Shown here in pieces: positions 63,417 through 64,000 of a stretch of DNA of 64,000 nt. The notes under the pieces were generated by a model. That model was given only the letters and a program-made list of their open reading frames with translations, made no database searches and was not told the origin of the DNA. This stretch comes from DASSKO01 sp035690425 (lineage in GTDB: Bacteria; Actinomycetota; Actinomycetes; Propionibacteriales; Nocardioidaceae), in the NCBI GenBank assembly GCA_035690425.1, contig DASSKO010000109.1:1-64000 (forward strand), written 5' to 3'. The translations under genes and the position numbers were made by a program. Each line of letters begins with the position of its first letter. The first letter of the stretch is position 1.

Positions 63417-63801
63417 GGCTCACGGCATGGGAATTCGCATCCAGTGCATGGCCGTCGACGCAGTCGACCCCGACGGGCTCGCCCGCTTCTGGGCTGGCGC
63501 GCTCGGCTGGCGCCGCACCTTCGCCGACGCGGACGAGGTCGTGCTCGAACCACCCGCCGGCAGCCCGGAGGACGGCATCTCGCCCGACCTGATCTTCTTG
63601 CGCGTGCTGGAGGCCAAGCGGGTCAAGAACCGCTTGCACCTAGACCTGCGACCCGGGGACCAGCACGTCGAGGTGGAGCGCCTCCTCGGCCTCGGTGCAC
63701 GGCAGGTGTCTGTGGGGCAGGGCAGCGAAGTGAGCTGGGTGGTTCTCGCCGACCCCGAGGGAAACGAGTTCTGCGTGCTGCGAGCGCTGCGGCCCGAGTA
63801 G
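63409..63801 (+). CDS. VOC family protein
   Basis: A protein of 130 residues: IQCMAVDAVDPDGLARFWAGALGW, RLHLDLRPGDQHVEVERLLGLGA and VVLADPEGNEFCVLRALRPE form the glyoxalase_6 type. Substrate unknown. Its ATG overlaps the deacetylase end by eight bases; a second ATG (MGIRIQCM) is the other choice. Confidence 0.82.
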   Translation: MSEAHGMGIRIQCMAVDAVDPDGLARFWAGALGWRRTFADADEVVLEPPAGSPEDGISPDLIFLRVLEAKRVKNRLHLDLRPGDQHVEVERLLGLGARQVSVGQGSEVSWVVLADPEGNEFCVLRALRPE

Positions 63802-63821
63802 GTCAGCGAGCACTCGCCAGC

Positions 63822-64000
63822 TCACGCATCCGCCCGCAGCCGGGCGGCCTGCTGCTCCACCGCCGCCAGCACCCGGCGTACGGCGGGATGGTCGCGCCCG
63901 CCACGGCGAGTCGCGGTCAGGATCCGGCGCGAGGGCGTTGGATCGCCGCGCAACGGAACGCGCACGGCGGGGTGCTGAGCAGGCAGCCGCGCCAGCCGCG
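63822..64000 (-). CDS. LysR-family regulator, 3' end only
   Basis: The last about 58 codons of a LysR-type protein run off the right edge. The text (RILTATRRGGRDHPAVRRVL then AAVEQQAARLRADA and TGA) fits the end of the effector domain of a LysR regulator, where TRRG precedes the last helix. The DNA-binding part lies outside. Confidence 0.65.
   Translation of the reverse strand, partial: RLARLPAQHPAVRVPLRGDPTPSRRILTATRRGGRDHPAVRRVLAAVEQQAARLRADA

Overview
The window is high-GC DNA with dense short-spaced operons, frequent GTG starts and actinobacterial gene sets (glnE-glnA2, aceE/fasR/fabD-fabH-acpP-fabF-accD, DUF3052, DUF3145, a type A RNase P RNA). The gene content and the order ahpE - DUF3052 - aceE - PucR regulator - FAS-II operon match the conserved actinobacterial layout (compare Mycobacterium Rv2238c-Rv2247 and Streptomyces SCO2386-2391). 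A Nocardioides-like member of the Propionibacteriales is the best guess; the genus is inference.

Bases 1-8.1 kb are an accessory stretch. They hold a thioredoxin-reductase/methyltransferase fusion with a divergent XRE-cupin regulator, a vapBC pair, and several broken genes: a flavodoxin-like reductase, an NlpC/P60 protein without its cysteine, a GIY-YIG tail and a methyltransferase. It ends with an OsmC-family gene whose only internal stop is a TGA exactly at the catalytic-cysteine position, with a SECIS-like hairpin after it, so it is a candidate selenoprotein. From 8 to 13.6 kb lie envelope and secreted proteins (class F sortase, CHRD protein, two tandem C39-like peptidases) and thioredoxin.

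From 13.7 to 18 kb is a lipid-modification operon (hydrolase, FAD oxidoreductase, DUF1365, cyclopropane synthase family). From 18 to 23.4 kb is nitrogen control (glnE, a glutamine amidotransferase, glnA2), with a decayed tyrosine integrase upstream of glnA2. From 24 to 43 kb is mostly housekeeping: nadE-panB-map, a CHAP wall hydrolase, rnpB, an RNase II-type nuclease, yaaA, the RNase H/phosphatase - zinc ribbon - Nif3 operon, a ketopantoate-reductase-like gene and nhaA.

From 43.6 to 47.7 kb is a small accessory island with divergent arsI / arsR-acr3-arsC (arsC truncated) and a mazEF pair, next to tRNA-Val. From 47.8 to 61.8 kb is the central carbon/fatty-acid block: ahpE, a degenerate acyl-CoA ligase, DUF3052, aceE, a PHP protein, fasR, fabD (with an unusual lipoyl-like tail), fabH, acpP, fabF, and an accD interrupted by an in-frame amber codon. 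The last 2 kb hold a PIG-L deacetylase, a VOC protein and the end of a LysR regulator.
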